Below are positions 4,660 to 5,152 of a DNA stretch of 5,152 nt, piece by piece (within the stretch, counting starts at the first letter, position 1; each line of letters begins with the position of its first letter). The position numbers and the translations under genes are program-made. The notes under the pieces were generated by a model. It was not told the DNA's origin and did not search any database. It saw nothing but the letters and a program-made list of their open reading frames with translations. This DNA is from Deltaproteobacteria bacterium. Lineage in GTDB: Bacteria > Myxococcota_A > UBA9160 > JAFDET01. The DNA lies in assembly GCA_019310195.1 (NCBI GenBank), contig JAFDET010000236.1, forward strand, positions 1 to 5,152, read 5' to 3'.

Positions 4660-5152
4660 CTACGGCGACGGAACTCCAGCAGCGGCACGGCAGCCAGCAG
4701 CAGCAGGGCCGCGCCCGGCTCGGGCAGCAGGAAGTCCCCGGACGGCACGACGGTCCCGTCGATTCGCACCTCGTCGAGCGTGCCCTGGTTGGCGCTGGCG
4801 AAGTCCATCAGCACGCCCAGCTCGATCGGTGTGCCGGGGACCAGGACCAGCGCGCTGTTGTCCGGCCCATCGAAGCTCTGGACCGCGATGCCGTCGACGT
4901 AGAAGGTGGCGACCCCCGAGACCTCGTCGTAGCTGAACGCGTAATGGCTCCAGCTAGTATCCATGTTGTCCAGATTCGTCATGGAGAACGCCGTCGGCGT
5001 CCCGGCCACATCCACGTGCCACGTCACGTCCAGGCTGTTGGGGTCGGTGATGACGACGCCGTCGAGCCCGCCCGACGTGAAGCGAAACGGCGTGGCCACG
5101 CTCTCCTGGGTGCGCGCCCAGAACTCGATGGTGATGCTGGTGACGTCCAGTT
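4656..5152 (-). CDS. LamG-like (concanavalin-fold) protein with PEP-CTERM sorting signal, 5' end outside window
   Basis: The minus-strand frame is open from the right edge to TAG (4658-4656), showing the last 164 residues of a longer exported protein. The frame runs past the in-frame GTG at 5099 through ITIEFWARTQES, which resembles the early strand of LamG/laminin_G_3 domains, so that GTG is not the true start. Further LamG-like strings are WSHYAFSYDE, ATFYVDG and GTLDEVRIDG. The fold is a beta-sandwich that often binds sugars or other surface ligands; the ligand here is unknown. The C terminus is a PEP-CTERM tail: LPEPG (PEP encoded at 4724-4716), a hydrophobic helix, then RRRS. Exosortase is expected to cut near PEP, releasing the protein or anchoring it at the surface. 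The glutamate just before the arginines (LLEFRRRS) is slightly unusual. The signal peptide should lie beyond the window. It converges on the lipoprotein gene and overlaps it by four bases. Confidence 0.85.
   Translation of the reverse strand, partial: LDVTSITIEFWARTQESVATPFRFTSGGLDGVVITDPNSLDVTWHVDVAGTPTAFSMTNLDNMDTSWSHYAFSYDEVSGVATFYVDGIAVQSFDGPDNSALVLVPGTPIELGVLMDFASANQGTLDEVRIDGTVVPSGDFLLPEPGAALLLLAAVPLLEFRRRS

Noticed and set aside
4676..4730. CAG-rich stretch resembling a triplet repeat
   Set aside because: It is explained by Leu/Ala codons of the hydrophobic PEP-CTERM helix on the minus strand; there is no long uninterrupted array.
4580..4936. Plus-strand open frame opposite the LamG/PEP-CTERM gene
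   Set aside because: It translates to Arg/Pro/Ala-rich low-complexity sequence antisense to a gene with clear domain strings and a sorting tail.

Overview
The window is a high-GC stretch of bacterial chromosome, roughly two thirds G+C by eye, with strongly G/C third codon positions. Four features point to a Gram-negative lineage of the deltaproteobacterial/Myxococcota/Binatota type, or possibly Planctomycetota: a FATP-type acyl-CoA synthetase, a GTP-type PEP carboxykinase, a near-consensus sigma-54 promoter and a PEP-CTERM exported protein. The phylum is an inference; nothing here fixes it.

Layout. Positions 2-79 may hold the last codons of an upstream plus-strand gene. Positions 80-346 form a less GC-rich gap. 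It contains a short inverted repeat (122-144), an 8-bp palindrome (147-154) and a doubtful minus-strand small ORF (141-329). Positions 347-2155 encode an intact very-long-chain acyl-CoA synthetase of the FATP/FadD6 family. After a 108-base gap with an extended -10-like box and a strong hairpin, 2264-4063 encodes an intact GTP-dependent phosphoenolpyruvate carboxykinase (pckG). The 179-base gap after pckG holds a long GC-rich stem-loop whose loop contains an 11-bp tandem repeat, followed by a textbook -24/-12 sigma-54 promoter. That promoter serves a small lipoprotein gene (4243-4659) with a good Shine-Dalgarno. The lipoprotein gene meets a minus-strand gene (4656 to beyond 5152) end to end. 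That gene encodes a LamG-like (concanavalin-fold) protein with a PEP-CTERM sorting tail, and the two TAG stops share one CTAG.

How the genes may work together. Fatty-acid activation feeding beta-oxidation and PEP carboxykinase opening gluconeogenesis would fit growth on lipid. However, the two genes appear to have separate promoters, so this is metabolic context and not a demonstrated operon. The two envelope genes on the right look functionally separate from the metabolic pair. The lipoprotein appears to be under activator-dependent sigma-54 control, and the PEP-CTERM protein implies an exosortase elsewhere in the genome.

I found no RNA genes, CRISPR array, complete insertion sequence or obviously new multi-gene system. 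The most notable point is the sigma-54 promoter with repeat-containing DNA upstream, driving a small lipoprotein of unknown function.
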